DNA from: Bacillota bacterium
GTDB lineage: Bacteria > Bacillota > Clostridia > Saccharofermentanales > Fastidiosipilaceae
Length of the DNA stretch: 5,915 bases
Reading direction: 5' to 3'
Assembly: GCA_023420715.1 (NCBI GenBank)
Contig: JAEZVR010000152.1
Span: 1-5,915, forward strand
Part shown: positions 1 through 5,915 of the stretch, one piece after another
Layout: each line of letters starts with the position of its first letter
Numbering within the stretch: the stretch's first letter is position 1
Notes under the pieces: model-generated
Told to the model about the DNA's origin: nothing
What the model saw: the letters and a program-made list of their open reading frames with translations, nothing else
Databases searched by the model: none
Made by a program: the position numbers and the translations under genes

Positions 1-2
1 TA

Positions 3-140
3 TGGATACTTTTAGACGAACTCAATCAAAAACACCAAATTACCTGGCATAAGGTCAAAGGGCATGCAGATAATCCCCATAATAATCGTTGTGACGAGTT
101 GGCGGTATTGGCCAGTCAGCAATTTAAGGCATCGACCTAA
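3..140 (+). CDS. rnhA: Ribonuclease HI, C-terminal fragment (5' end outside window)
   Basis: This frame is open from the left edge and ends at TAA 138-140, giving the last 45 residues of a protein. The stretch WHKVKGHADNPHNNRCDELA matches the C-terminal active-site region of type 1 RNase H. In E. coli RNase HI the catalytic His124 and Asp134 lie ten residues apart in VKGHAG...RCDELA; here fragment residues H21 and D31 keep both identity and spacing. The family cleaves the RNA strand of RNA:DNA hybrids in the cytoplasm, using two metal ions, during replication and R-loop removal. The earlier catalytic acidic residues lie upstream of the window and cannot be checked. The short tail after CDELA is normal for compact bacterial forms. 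The stop lies one base from the end of the convergent AraC-type gene, with no room for a terminator between them. Confidence 0.9.
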   Translation, partial: WILLDELNQKHQITWHKVKGHADNPHNNRCDELAVLASQQFKAST

Positions 141-141
141 T

Positions 142-567
142 TCATTTGCCCTCACTGTGATTCGATTCCCAGGCATTGCCTTGAAGCGTCATGCGATATT
201 GCTTGGGCGACTGACCCATTCGTTTTGTAAACGTATTCATAAAACTGCCAGCAGAAGCATAGCCCACAGCATCTACAATCTCCGCAATACACTTATTCGT
301 GCGAACCAACAATGATTTTGCTTGCTCCATTCTCGTATTAATCATGTAATTCATCGGAGAAAAACCCATTTTTGCTTTAAACTGATGCGCAAAATAGGAC
401 AAACGCATACAGACATGATCGGCCACTCGCTGTAAGGTTAGAGGAGAGCGGGCATGTTGTCGGATAAATTGGACGGCGGCTTCAATTAGACATGGATCGG
501 ATTCTGGCAATGGATCTGGGATTAACAATTGGATCAGCATGCGATAGATCAATGGGATACATATCAC
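142..567 (-). CDS. Short AraC/XylS-family regulator lacking a sensor domain, possibly truncated
   Basis: The 141-residue product is almost entirely an AraC-type double helix-turn-helix domain. The first HTH lies at about residues 43-70 (LTLQRVADHVCMRLSYFAHQ), the linking helix at about 72-90 (YMINTRMEQAKSLL), and the second HTH with the family signature at about 94-125 (IAEIVDAVGYASAGSFMNTF, then GQSPKQYR). The family binds promoter DNA to activate or repress transcription. Full-length members usually have 250-300 residues with an N-terminal ligand-binding or cupin domain. That domain is absent here, and residues 9-22 resemble the linker that normally follows it. Small stand-alone members (SoxS, MarA type) exist, so this could be functional. 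The start is doubtful: the GTG at 567-565 sits inside its only purine-rich GAGG and has no separate ribosome binding site, and an in-frame ATG at 540-538 also lacks one. The frame stays open back to a TGA at 606-604 without an ATG. It is divergent from the nudF-like gene and could regulate the shared region. Confidence 0.8.
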   Translation of the reverse strand: MICIPLIYRMLIQLLIPDPLPESDPCLIEAAVQFIRQHARSPLTLQRVADHVCMRLSYFAHQFKAKMGFSPMNYMINTRMEQAKSLLVRTNKCIAEIVDAVGYASAGSFMNTFTKRMGQSPKQYRMTLQGNAWESNHSEGK

Positions 568-608
568 CTCGGAGAAAGGTTCTTTTTTTATATGCTGAGA
601 GCATCATC

Positions 609-635
609 TATAAACGATTCGCGTGATCGTGTATA
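609..635. promoter_or_regulatory. 27-bp imperfect inverted repeat, candidate operator
   Basis: The left arm TATAAACGAT (609-618) and right arm ATCGTGTATA (626-635) are reverse complements at 9 of 10 positions, separated by the 7-base spacer TCGCGTG. The right arm runs into the TATAAT box at 632-637, so a dimeric protein bound here would cover the promoter core. The repeat lies upstream of the expected transcription start, so it should act as DNA and not as an RNA hairpin for the rightward transcript. The binding protein is unknown. AraC-type proteins more often use direct repeats, so the neighbouring regulator is only one candidate. Confidence 0.5.
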
Positions 636-637
636 AT
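632..637 (+). promoter_or_regulatory. Candidate -10 box of the promoter for nudF-ftsK-ygiQ
   Basis: TATAAT is a perfect match to the -10 consensus of the main sigma factor. It would place the transcription start near 643-646 and leave a leader of roughly 45 bases before the TTG at 690. The -35 position at 17-bp spacing (609-614, TATAAA) matches TTGACA at only three of six positions, and no proper extended -10 TGn is present. The promoter may therefore be weak alone or need an activator. It is the only good promoter-like sequence seen ahead of the three-gene cluster. Confidence 0.55.
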
Positions 638-669
638 AACATAGATTATTGTCATCTTTGGATCCTCAG

Positions 670-676
670 AAAGGAG
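670..676 (+). promoter_or_regulatory. Ribosome binding site of the nudF-like gene
   Basis: AAAGGAG closely matches the anti-Shine-Dalgarno complement. In the nudF frame a TGA at 687-689 blocks any earlier start. The nearest start is TTG 690, 13 bases after the site, which is long. ATG 702 and ATG 708 lie 25 and 31 bases away. Spacing favours the TTG, although homology suggests that the native protein begins near the ATG at 708. Confidence 0.65.
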
Positions 677-689
677 TGCAATCTTTTGA

Positions 690-1244
690 TTGCGATACAA
701 CATGGACATGAGTGAAGAAACGCTCAGTAGTGAGCAGATTTACGAAGGCCATATATTTTCTGTTGAAAAACAACGCGTCCGTTTACTCGACGATACAGAG
801 TCCGAACGCGAAATCGTACGTCATCCTGGGGGAGCTGGTGTCTTACCACTTGATGAAAGCGGCTATGTCTATCTAACACGCCAATTTCGCAAAGCGCTAG
901 ACTGCGAAACACTAGAAATTCCAGCAGGCAAACTTGAACCTGATGAAGATCCATACCATTGTGCGGTTCGTGAATTAAAAGAAGAGACCGGATTTGAAGC
1001 GGATCGGATCGAATCTTTGGGTAGTCTTTATGCCACACCAGGTTATTGCGATGAAGAAGTGCATATTTATTTAGCGACTGGACTTAAATCCGGACGGCAA
1101 GAACTTGATCCAGGCGAATTTATTAGCGTTGTTCGCCTATCACTGGACGAGGCGATCGAAAGCGTCATGCAAGATCAAATCTGTGATGCTAAAACGGTAA
1201 TTGCTTTATTAAAGGCCAAAGAAATGACAAAACTGAGGGGATGA
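690..1244 (+). CDS. nudF: ADP-ribose pyrophosphatase, Nudix hydrolase (NudF-like)
   Basis: The 184-residue product contains a complete Nudix box, GX5EX7REUXEEXGU, at residues 80-102: G80, E86, R94-E95, E98-E99, G101 and F102 are all present. These glutamates bind the catalytic divalent metals. A proline at residue 117, within [10 protein letters not shown], lies 16 residues after the box glycine; this position marks the ADP-ribose-preferring subgroup. The fragments [15 protein letters not shown] and [20 protein letters not shown] also follow that subgroup, and the length is close to B. subtilis NudF (about 185). The expected reaction is hydrolysis of ADP-ribose to AMP and ribose 5-phosphate in the cytosol. 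The start is uncertain: TTG 690 has the best, though long, spacing to AAAGGAG, but ATG 708 ([14 protein letters not shown]) looks like the usual family N-terminus. The stop overlaps the ftsK start as ATGA, so translation is probably coupled. Activity on other nucleotide sugars cannot be excluded. Confidence 0.9.
   Translation: MRYNMDMSEETLSSEQIYEGHIFSVEKQRVRLLDDTESEREIVRHPGGAGVLPLDESGYVYLTRQFRKALDCETLEIPAGKLEPDEDPYHCAVRELKEETGFEADRIESLGSLYATPGYCDEEVHIYLATGLKSGRQELDPGEFISVVRLSLDEAIESVMQDQICDAKTVIALLKAKEMTKLRG
1235..1240 (+). promoter_or_regulatory. Ribosome binding site inside the nudF end, serving ftsK
   Basis: GAGGGG abuts the nominal ATG at 1241 with no spacer. An in-frame GTG at 1247 lies six bases after the site, close to the usual spacing. 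Initiation may therefore occur at the GTG, giving a protein two residues shorter. Alternatively the ATG may be used through termination-reinitiation at the ATGA overlap. Confidence 0.5.
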
Positions 1245-4200
1245 GCGTGGACAAAAAACCGGAAAAAACATATGAGATAACCGGTATCCTTTGTCTGGCC
1301 ATTGCGCTTCTTTTCGGTATCAGCTATTATCTGCCAAAGGCCTCAACCGGATTTTTAGGTGCATTTTTTTATACGGTGGGCAGGGGGCTATTTGGAATTA
1401 CAGCCTATGCCTTGCCTGTTTTATTTATTTACTTTGCTGGAGAGGTTTTTCTAGGTCGGTTTTGTCAAGCGAGCAAAAGGCGATTGGTTCATGTCATTGT
1501 GCTACTGATGCTAATTGCCGCTATGCTGCAATTATTTGCAGTGGATTTTGCCCAAATCATGGCAACGGCCGCCAAAGATCCCATTTCTGCCACAGAATCG
1601 ATCGCACGGTTATGGCAAACCGGCATTGCGCCACACGCGCTCTCGCATTATTCAACCCCAGTGACAGGTGGTGTTGTCGGAGGCTTTATTGCCTATGGAC
1701 TCATGGGGATAGCGGGCAAAGTCGGTGCAGGGATTTTATGTATTGCAGGAACGCTCATTGAATTGATCCTATTTTTAGGGCTTTCTTTTCAAAAACAAAT
1801 TCAAATTTGGTTAAAGGCCGCTCAGAAGGCCTCATATCAGTACCGCCAAAAAACACCTAAAAAGCTGGAAGAACACCCTGATTTTGACCACCTTGTAGAT
1901 GGTGCTCTTAGGCGGGAAAAGGCAGGTGTTGACTTAACTGGTCTGCACCAGGAAACCCAGCAGCCAAGCAAAAAACCAGGCTGGCAACCACAAACATTAG
2001 ATGATGCTTCATCCTTCCAATGGTTGCGCAAAACACTTGGTTCTAAATTGCCACATAAAACGTCCCCAAATCAAAGCATGTCAATCCACCCACAAGTCGA
2101 TTTGCCGGCAGAGGATGTTCGCTTTGATGTACCACCTTTTATTCAGGCAATTCAAAACCCTCAAAGTGAGGAAACCACAGAAAACATCCCCACAGAAGAA
2201 AGCGTCGTTGCCCATCATCCCATGCCAACATTGACAGGATCTGAGGAAGGTTTTTTCACCATTGGTGACACAGAACCTGCAGGTGCTGTTGGTTTGTCTG
2301 AAGATGATTTAGCCTTTATTGAAGATTTTCCAACTTGGCAAGATCAGGAAATTCAGCCTGAAATCGAGCAAAAACCCTTGCTGAGCCATCAGCCCCTGTT
2401 TGAATTTGATGCCAATCAAAATCAGCCGGTTAAGCAATGGCAGACTGACTCGACACCGATTCAATCCAACCAGCGCTTTGAGATTCCTGAATTTTTAAAG
2501 CCGACAAGACAGGATACCCCTTTTATTCATTTGCAAACGGATCACGGAGATTCCGCAGAGGATATAGATCATCGCGCCCAGACATCAGCTCAGCTCGTTC
2601 AACCCGTAACGTCGTCACAGGCGCTGTTCGAAGCTGCTGACAACCCAGATGACGACCATCCCATCCAAGCAAAATTGCCAGATACGGTAATCCAAGATCC
2701 GATTCCAGAAATTCAAGAACCCAAGCCGTCTGTTGTGCCGATCAGTAAAAATATCACGAGCGGCATATCGATAGAATCCGTCTCCAAGGAAAACAATCCT
2801 TCAACCGTTGCATCCCCAGCGCCGCATGCCGCGCCCGTCAAAAACACTTCGAATTTGTCGCCAGAAAAAGCAGCAGCTTCTGATTATCGCTTCCCGGATA
2901 TTCAGTTGCTCAATCCAGATCGGCAAATGCAAGGACAAAATCAGCATGGAAATGCACAGCAATTAGCCAAAAAATTAGAAGATACCCTACAAACGTTTGG
3001 CGTTAAAGTTCAAGTTGTTAATATTACAACTGGACCTTCAATCACACGTTTTGAGTTATCGCCAGGACCTGGCGTAAAAGTGAGTAAAATTGTCAATTTG
3101 GCCGATGATATCGCCCTTAATTTAGCGGCTCTAGGCTTGCGTATTGAAGCACCAATCCCTGGCAAATCGGCAATTGGGATCGAAATACCCAATTCAGAGA
3201 CGCAGGCTGTTCACCTAAGGGGCTTGATCGAATCCCAAGCCTTTACAAAAGCCACCTCAAAACTATCTGTTGCCTTGGGACGAGATATTCCTGGTCAACC
3301 GGTTATCTGTGATCTGGCCAAAATGCCCCATTTATTGATTGCCGGGGCAACAGGGTCGGGAAAATCTGTCTGTATTAACACAATCCTGATGAGTTTGTTG
3401 TATAAAGCCTCCCCCGAAGAAGTAAAACTCATTTTAATTGATCCAAAAGTGGTTGAGTTAAGTGTCTATAACGGTATTCCGCATCTCTTAGCACCTGTTG
3501 TAACCGATCCAAAACTTGCTGCAAATACGCTAAACTGGGCTGTGGTCGAAATGGATCGTCGCTATAATCTCTTTGCAATGCATCGTGTGCGGGATATTCA
3601 CGCCTTTAATCAAATCGCCCCAGATCAGGATGAAAAACCTTTGCCATTTATTTTATTGATCATTGATGAATTGGCAGATTTAATGATGACTGCACCCGGC
3701 GATGTCGAAGATGCAATTGTTCGCCTGACGCAAAAAGCAAGGGCCTGCGGTATTCACCTCATCATTGCGACACAACGGCCGTCTGTGGACGTTATTACAG
3801 GCCTCATAAAAGCCAACATACCATCTCGGATTGCCTTTGCCGTGTCTTCACAAATTGATTCACGAACCATTTTAGATTCCGGTGGCGCAGAAAAATTGTT
3901 GGGCAAGGGAGATATGCTTTATTTCCCACAAAGTCAGAATAAACCGATTCGCAGTCAAGGCGCATTGGTCACAGATGCAGAAGTTGAACGCGTCCTCCAG
4001 TTTGTCAGGTCACAGAACGAAGTAACCTATAATGATCATCTCTACAAAGAAATGACAACAACCGCAAGCGAAAAACAGCGCAATCAAGAACAAGATGAAG
4101 GTGACGACGACCTGTTACCAGCGGCTGTAGAGCTCTTTTTGCAATCTGGTCAGGCCTCTATTGCCATGCTCCAACGGCGCTTAAAAATCGGTTATCCAAG

Positions 4201-4339
4201 AGCGTCTCGTATTGTAGATGAAATGGAGCTCAAAGGCTGGATCGGTCCATTTGAAGGGTCAAAGCCGCGCAAAATGAAGCTCACCCCAGCTGAATGGGAA
4301 ATGATCAAACAAGGGCAGGTGGATGACAGCGTTGAATAA
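1241..4339 (+). CDS. ftsK: DNA translocase of the FtsK/SpoIIIE family
   Basis: The 1032-residue product has the full FtsK/SpoIIIE architecture. Residues 1-183 hold four or five hydrophobic membrane segments (about 13-31, 50-71, 82-101 and 142-181, the last possibly two helices). Residues about 200-547 form a long Gln/Pro/Asp/Glu-rich linker of low complexity. The motor starts near 549 ([11 protein letters not shown]). Its alpha/beta core carries Walker A GATGSGKS at 702-709 (K708), Walker B ending in D809-E810 (IIDELADL, 807-814), and ATQRPS at 843-848. The gamma winged-helix domain at about 957-1015 includes [18 protein letters not shown] and EGSKPR, which in the family reads oriented chromosomal sequences. 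The protein is expected to sit at the septum and pump DNA with ATP to clear or resolve chromosomes. Whether it serves vegetative division (FtsK) or sporulation (SpoIIIE) cannot be told. It is longer than most Firmicute homologues (about 750-950), mainly through the linker. It overlaps nudF by 4 bases and ygiQ by 17. Confidence 0.96.
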   Translation: MSVDKKPEKTYEITGILCLAIALLFGISYYLPKASTGFLGAFFYTVGRGLFGITAYALPVLFIYFAGEVFLGRFCQASKRRLVHVIVLLMLIAAMLQLFAVDFAQIMATAAKDPISATESIARLWQTGIAPHALSHYSTPVTGGVVGGFIAYGLMGIAGKVGAGILCIAGTLIELILFLGLSFQKQIQIWLKAAQKASYQYRQKTPKKLEEHPDFDHLVDGALRREKAGVDLTGLHQETQQPSKKPGWQPQTLDDASSFQWLRKTLGSKLPHKTSPNQSMSIHPQVDLPAEDVRFDVPPFIQAIQNPQSEETTENIPTEESVVAHHPMPTLTGSEEGFFTIGDTEPAGAVGLSEDDLAFIEDFPTWQDQEIQPEIEQKPLLSHQPLFEFDANQNQPVKQWQTDSTPIQSNQRFEIPEFLKPTRQDTPFIHLQTDHGDSAEDIDHRAQTSAQLVQPVTSSQALFEAADNPDDDHPIQAKLPDTVIQDPIPEIQEPKPSVVPISKNITSGISIESVSKENNPSTVASPAPHAAPVKNTSNLSPEKAAASDYRFPDIQLLNPDRQMQGQNQHGNAQQLAKKLEDTLQTFGVKVQVVNITTGPSITRFELSPGPGVKVSKIVNLADDIALNLAALGLRIEAPIPGKSAIGIEIPNSETQAVHLRGLIESQAFTKATSKLSVALGRDIPGQPVICDLAKMPHLLIAGATGSGKSVCINTILMSLLYKASPEEVKLILIDPKVVELSVYNGIPHLLAPVVTDPKLAANTLNWAVVEMDRRYNLFAMHRVRDIHAFNQIAPDQDEKPLPFILLIIDELADLMMTAPGDVEDAIVRLTQKARACGIHLIIATQRPSVDVITGLIKANIPSRIAFAVSSQIDSRTILDSGGAEKLLGKGDMLYFPQSQNKPIRSQGALVTDAEVERVLQFVRSQNEVTYNDHLYKEMTTTASEKQRNQEQDEGDDDLLPAAVELFLQSGQASIAMLQRRLKIGYPRASRIVDEMELKGWIGPFEGSKPRKMKLTPAEWEMIKQGQVDDSVE
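4311..4322 (+). promoter_or_regulatory. Ribosome binding sequences inside the ftsK end, serving ygiQ
   Basis: Two purine-rich elements lie in the last ftsK codons: AAGGG at 4311-4315, seven bases before ATG 4323, and AGGTGG at 4317-4322, abutting that ATG and nine bases before an in-frame TTG at 4332. The first supports the ATG and the second could support the TTG. Either start overlaps the ftsK stop at 4337-4339, so translational coupling is likely. Confidence 0.5.
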
Positions 4340-5915
4340 TCTCGATTTTCTGCCTGTTTGCAAGGCAGATCTGGAAGCGCGTCAATGGGCGGAAATTGAT
4401 TTTTTATTTATAACGGGTGACGCCTATATTGATCATCCCAGTTTTGGTTGTGCCATTTTATCTCGTTTGCTGGAATCACGCGGCTATAGAGTCGGTATCA
4501 TTGCACGACCAAGACCAAATTTCCCAGAGGATATCAAAGTCATGGGCCGCCCCCGATATGCTGTTCTCATTTCTCCAGGTGTTGTCGATTCCATGGTGGA
4601 CAACTATACCGCAGCAAAAAATCCACGTCGCCAAGATCGATATTGGCCAGAGAAAGATTCGCGCAAACGCCCTGATCGTGCCCTCATTGTATACGCCAAT
4701 ATGGTGCGTCAGGTTTTTGGAAATATTCCACTGATCATCGGCGGTATCGAAGCAAGTTTGCGCCGTTTTGCGCACTACGACTATTGGTCAAATCGTGTTC
4801 GTCGAAGCATTCTCCAAGACAGTCAGGCCGATCTTTTAAGTTATGGCATGGGGGAACATACCATTCCGTTGATCTGCGATTATCTGGCCAAAGGGGTTTC
4901 CATCAAAGCCTTAAACAGTCTACCTGGCACTTGTGTTTTACTTAAAAAAGAGCAGATGTCAAAAAGTCAAAGGGAATTTGCTGAAAAATATGAGACCTGG
5001 TCCTTTCGTGCAGATCAAATCGAAAAAAAGTCTGGCCGGGTGGTATATCATTTGCCCCAAGAAAATGGGATGATCTGTCTGCCAGACTTTGACACAGTGC
5101 AAAACTCAAAGTTAGCTTATTGCGCGGCCTTTGCCTGTGCTTATTCAGAGCAAGATCCCCAAACAGGGTTGACGCTTTTTCAGCGCCATGGGCATAAATG
5201 GCTGATCCAAAATCCACCAGATAAGCCTTTTACAACGGCTGAATTAGATCGAATTTATGCCCTGCCATACACAAGAGAACCTCTTCCAATGTATGCCAAC
5301 CTGGGTAAACTCAATGCCATTGAAGAAATTAAATTCAGTGTGACCGCTCACCGCGGCTGTTTTGGCGGCTGCAACTTTTGTGCCATCACCTTTCACCAGG
5401 GTCGAATTATTCAACCAAGATCGGATAAAGGCATCCTTGAAGAAGTTAAACTTATCACCCAGGATCGTGATTTTAAAGGCTATATCCATGATGTCGGAGG
5501 ACCAACAGCAAACTTTCATCTGCCACCCTGTGAGGTGCAAAAAAAAGGTGGCTGTTGTAAACATCGCCAATGCTTATCGCCCAACTTTTGCGCCAACCAA
5601 GACGTGACCGCCAGCCAAAAAGCTTATTTTGACTTGCTCAAAAAAGTGCGTGAAGTGCCTGGTGTTAAAAAAGCTTTTGTGCGTTCAGGGATACGCTTCG
5701 ATTATTTGTTAAAGGATGCTGTCGATTATTTGCCAACCTTGTGTGATCATCACATTAGTGGCCAGCTAAAAGTCGCACCAGAACATGTATCTGAAACCGT
5801 CTTGGCCCACATGGGGAAACCCGGTGCCAAGGTCTATCAGAATTTCTGCACAGCTTATCGACGCTATAATGAAAAAACAGGGAAGAAGCAATATCTCGTT
5901 CCTTATTTGATGTCA
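4323..5915 (+). CDS. ygiQ: YgiQ-family radical SAM protein, C-terminus outside window
   Basis: The frame is open from ATG 4323 to the right edge, 531 codons without a stop. The protein closely follows E. coli YgiQ (739 residues). [12 protein letters not shown] at 31-42 and [16 protein letters not shown] at 140-155 mark the family-specific N-terminal domain. [10 protein letters not shown] carries the radical SAM CxxxCxxC motif with C346, C350 and C353, which should bind the [4Fe-4S] cluster that cleaves S-adenosylmethionine. [10 protein letters not shown] follows at about 392-401. A second cysteine set, C403, C412, C417 and C423, has the same spacing as in E. coli Ygi[10 protein letters not shown] and [13 protein letters not shown] are further family blocks. 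The substrate and reaction are unknown, and no signal peptide or membrane segment is seen. By comparison with E. coli, roughly the last 80-150 residues are missing from the window. The start overlaps ftsK by 17 bases, suggesting co-translation. The family assignment is sure; the exact start (ATG 4323 or TTG 4332) is not. Confidence 0.93.
   Translation, partial: MTALNNLDFLPVCKADLEARQWAEIDFLFITGDAYIDHPSFGCAILSRLLESRGYRVGIIARPRPNFPEDIKVMGRPRYAVLISPGVVDSMVDNYTAAKNPRRQDRYWPEKDSRKRPDRALIVYANMVRQVFGNIPLIIGGIEASLRRFAHYDYWSNRVRRSILQDSQADLLSYGMGEHTIPLICDYLAKGVSIKALNSLPGTCVLLKKEQMSKSQREFAEKYETWSFRADQIEKKSGRVVYHLPQENGMICLPDFDTVQNSKLAYCAAFACAYSEQDPQTGLTLFQRHGHKWLIQNPPDKPFTTAELDRIYALPYTREPLPMYANLGKLNAIEEIKFSVTAHRGCFGGCNFCAITFHQGRIIQPRSDKGILEEVKLITQDRDFKGYIHDVGGPTANFHLPPCEVQKKGGCCKHRQCLSPNFCANQDVTASQKAYFDLLKKVREVPGVKKAFVRSGIRFDYLLKDAVDYLPTLCDHHISGQLKVAPEHVSETVLAHMGKPGAKVYQNFCTAYRRYNEKTGKKQYLVPYLMS

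Noticed and set aside
64..315. Open frame of 83 codons on the + strand.
   Set aside because: It overlaps the end of rnhA in another frame and is antisense to the AraC-type gene. Its product has no recognisable domain and no ribosome binding site was seen.
560..570. GAGG followed by ATG at 562-560 on the - strand, a possible alternative start near the AraC-type gene.
   Set aside because: This ATG is out of frame with the regulator and gives only about 26 codons before a stop. The spacing of four bases is also short.
571..590. AGAA/TTCT mini-stem followed by seven T, like an intrinsic terminator on the + strand.
   Set aside because: The stem has only four base pairs plus possible G-T wobbles and a 3-base loop, too weak for a terminator, and no rightward gene ends just before it.
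724..1038. Open frame of about 100 codons on the - strand within nudF.
   Set aside because: It is antisense to a conserved Nudix coding sequence with an intact catalytic box; the product looks like frame-shadow composition.
1378..1385. Exact match to the E. coli KOPS octamer GGGNAGGG (GGGCAGGG) on the + strand inside ftsK, and a 7/8 match at 4313-4320.
   Set aside because: With seven fixed bases, roughly one match is expected by chance in both strands of a window this size. Firmicute translocases are known to read a different sequence (GAGAAGGG in B. subtilis). Only genome-wide strand skew could make this meaningful.
1291..1761. Open frame of 156 codons on the + strand within the 5' part of ftsK.
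   Set aside because: It lies entirely in another frame of the membrane region of ftsK. The Cys/His/Arg-rich product is typical of an out-of-frame reading and matches nothing known.
4417..4775. Overlapping open frames on both strands (4417-4734 + and 4476-4775 -) in the 5' part of ygiQ.
   Set aside because: The real frame here encodes conserved YgiQ blocks ([12 protein letters not shown] and GGIEASLRR), so these are shadows.
4942..5607. Open frames at 4942-5217 (-), 5244-5570 (-) and 5362-5607 (+) in the middle of ygiQ.
   Set aside because: All are out of frame with, or antisense to, the uninterrupted ygiQ coding sequence carrying the radical SAM motif.

Overview
The window looks like a chromosomal segment from a bacterium of the Firmicutes (Bacillota), possibly a clostridial lineage. 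The reasons are moderate GC by eye, a consensus TATAAT box, an AAGGAG ribosome binding site, apparent TTG/GTG starts, and proteins that resemble Firmicute NudF and FtsK/SpoIIIE family members. The phylum is an inference from recalled family sequences and was not tested by a search. No mobile element, CRISPR array, tRNA or rRNA was seen.

Layout. Positions 3-140 hold the C-terminal end of a type 1 ribonuclease H gene (+), cut off by the left edge. It ends one base from the end of a convergent short AraC-type regulator gene (142-567, -), which carries the DNA-binding domain but no sensor domain and may be a remnant. A divergent intergenic region (568-689) holds a TATAAT box overlapped by a 27-bp imperfect inverted repeat, then a ribosome binding site. 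From 690 to the right edge, three genes run rightward with overlapping ends: a NudF-like ADP-ribose pyrophosphatase (690-1244), an FtsK/SpoIIIE DNA translocase with a long disordered-looking linker (1241-4339), and a YgiQ-family radical SAM protein (4323 to beyond 5915, C-terminus missing).

How it works together. The 4-base and 17-base overlaps, and the lack of any promoter or terminator seen between the genes, argue for one transcript with coupled translation, probably started from the promoter near 632. The three products have no obvious shared pathway: nucleotide-sugar clean-up, chromosome translocation at the division septum, and a radical enzyme of unknown reaction. The conserved genes look ordinary individually. 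The least explained parts are the dyad on the promoter, the truncated regulator beside it, the unusual FtsK linker, and the cysteine cluster of the YgiQ protein. I see no convincing evidence of a wholly new system.
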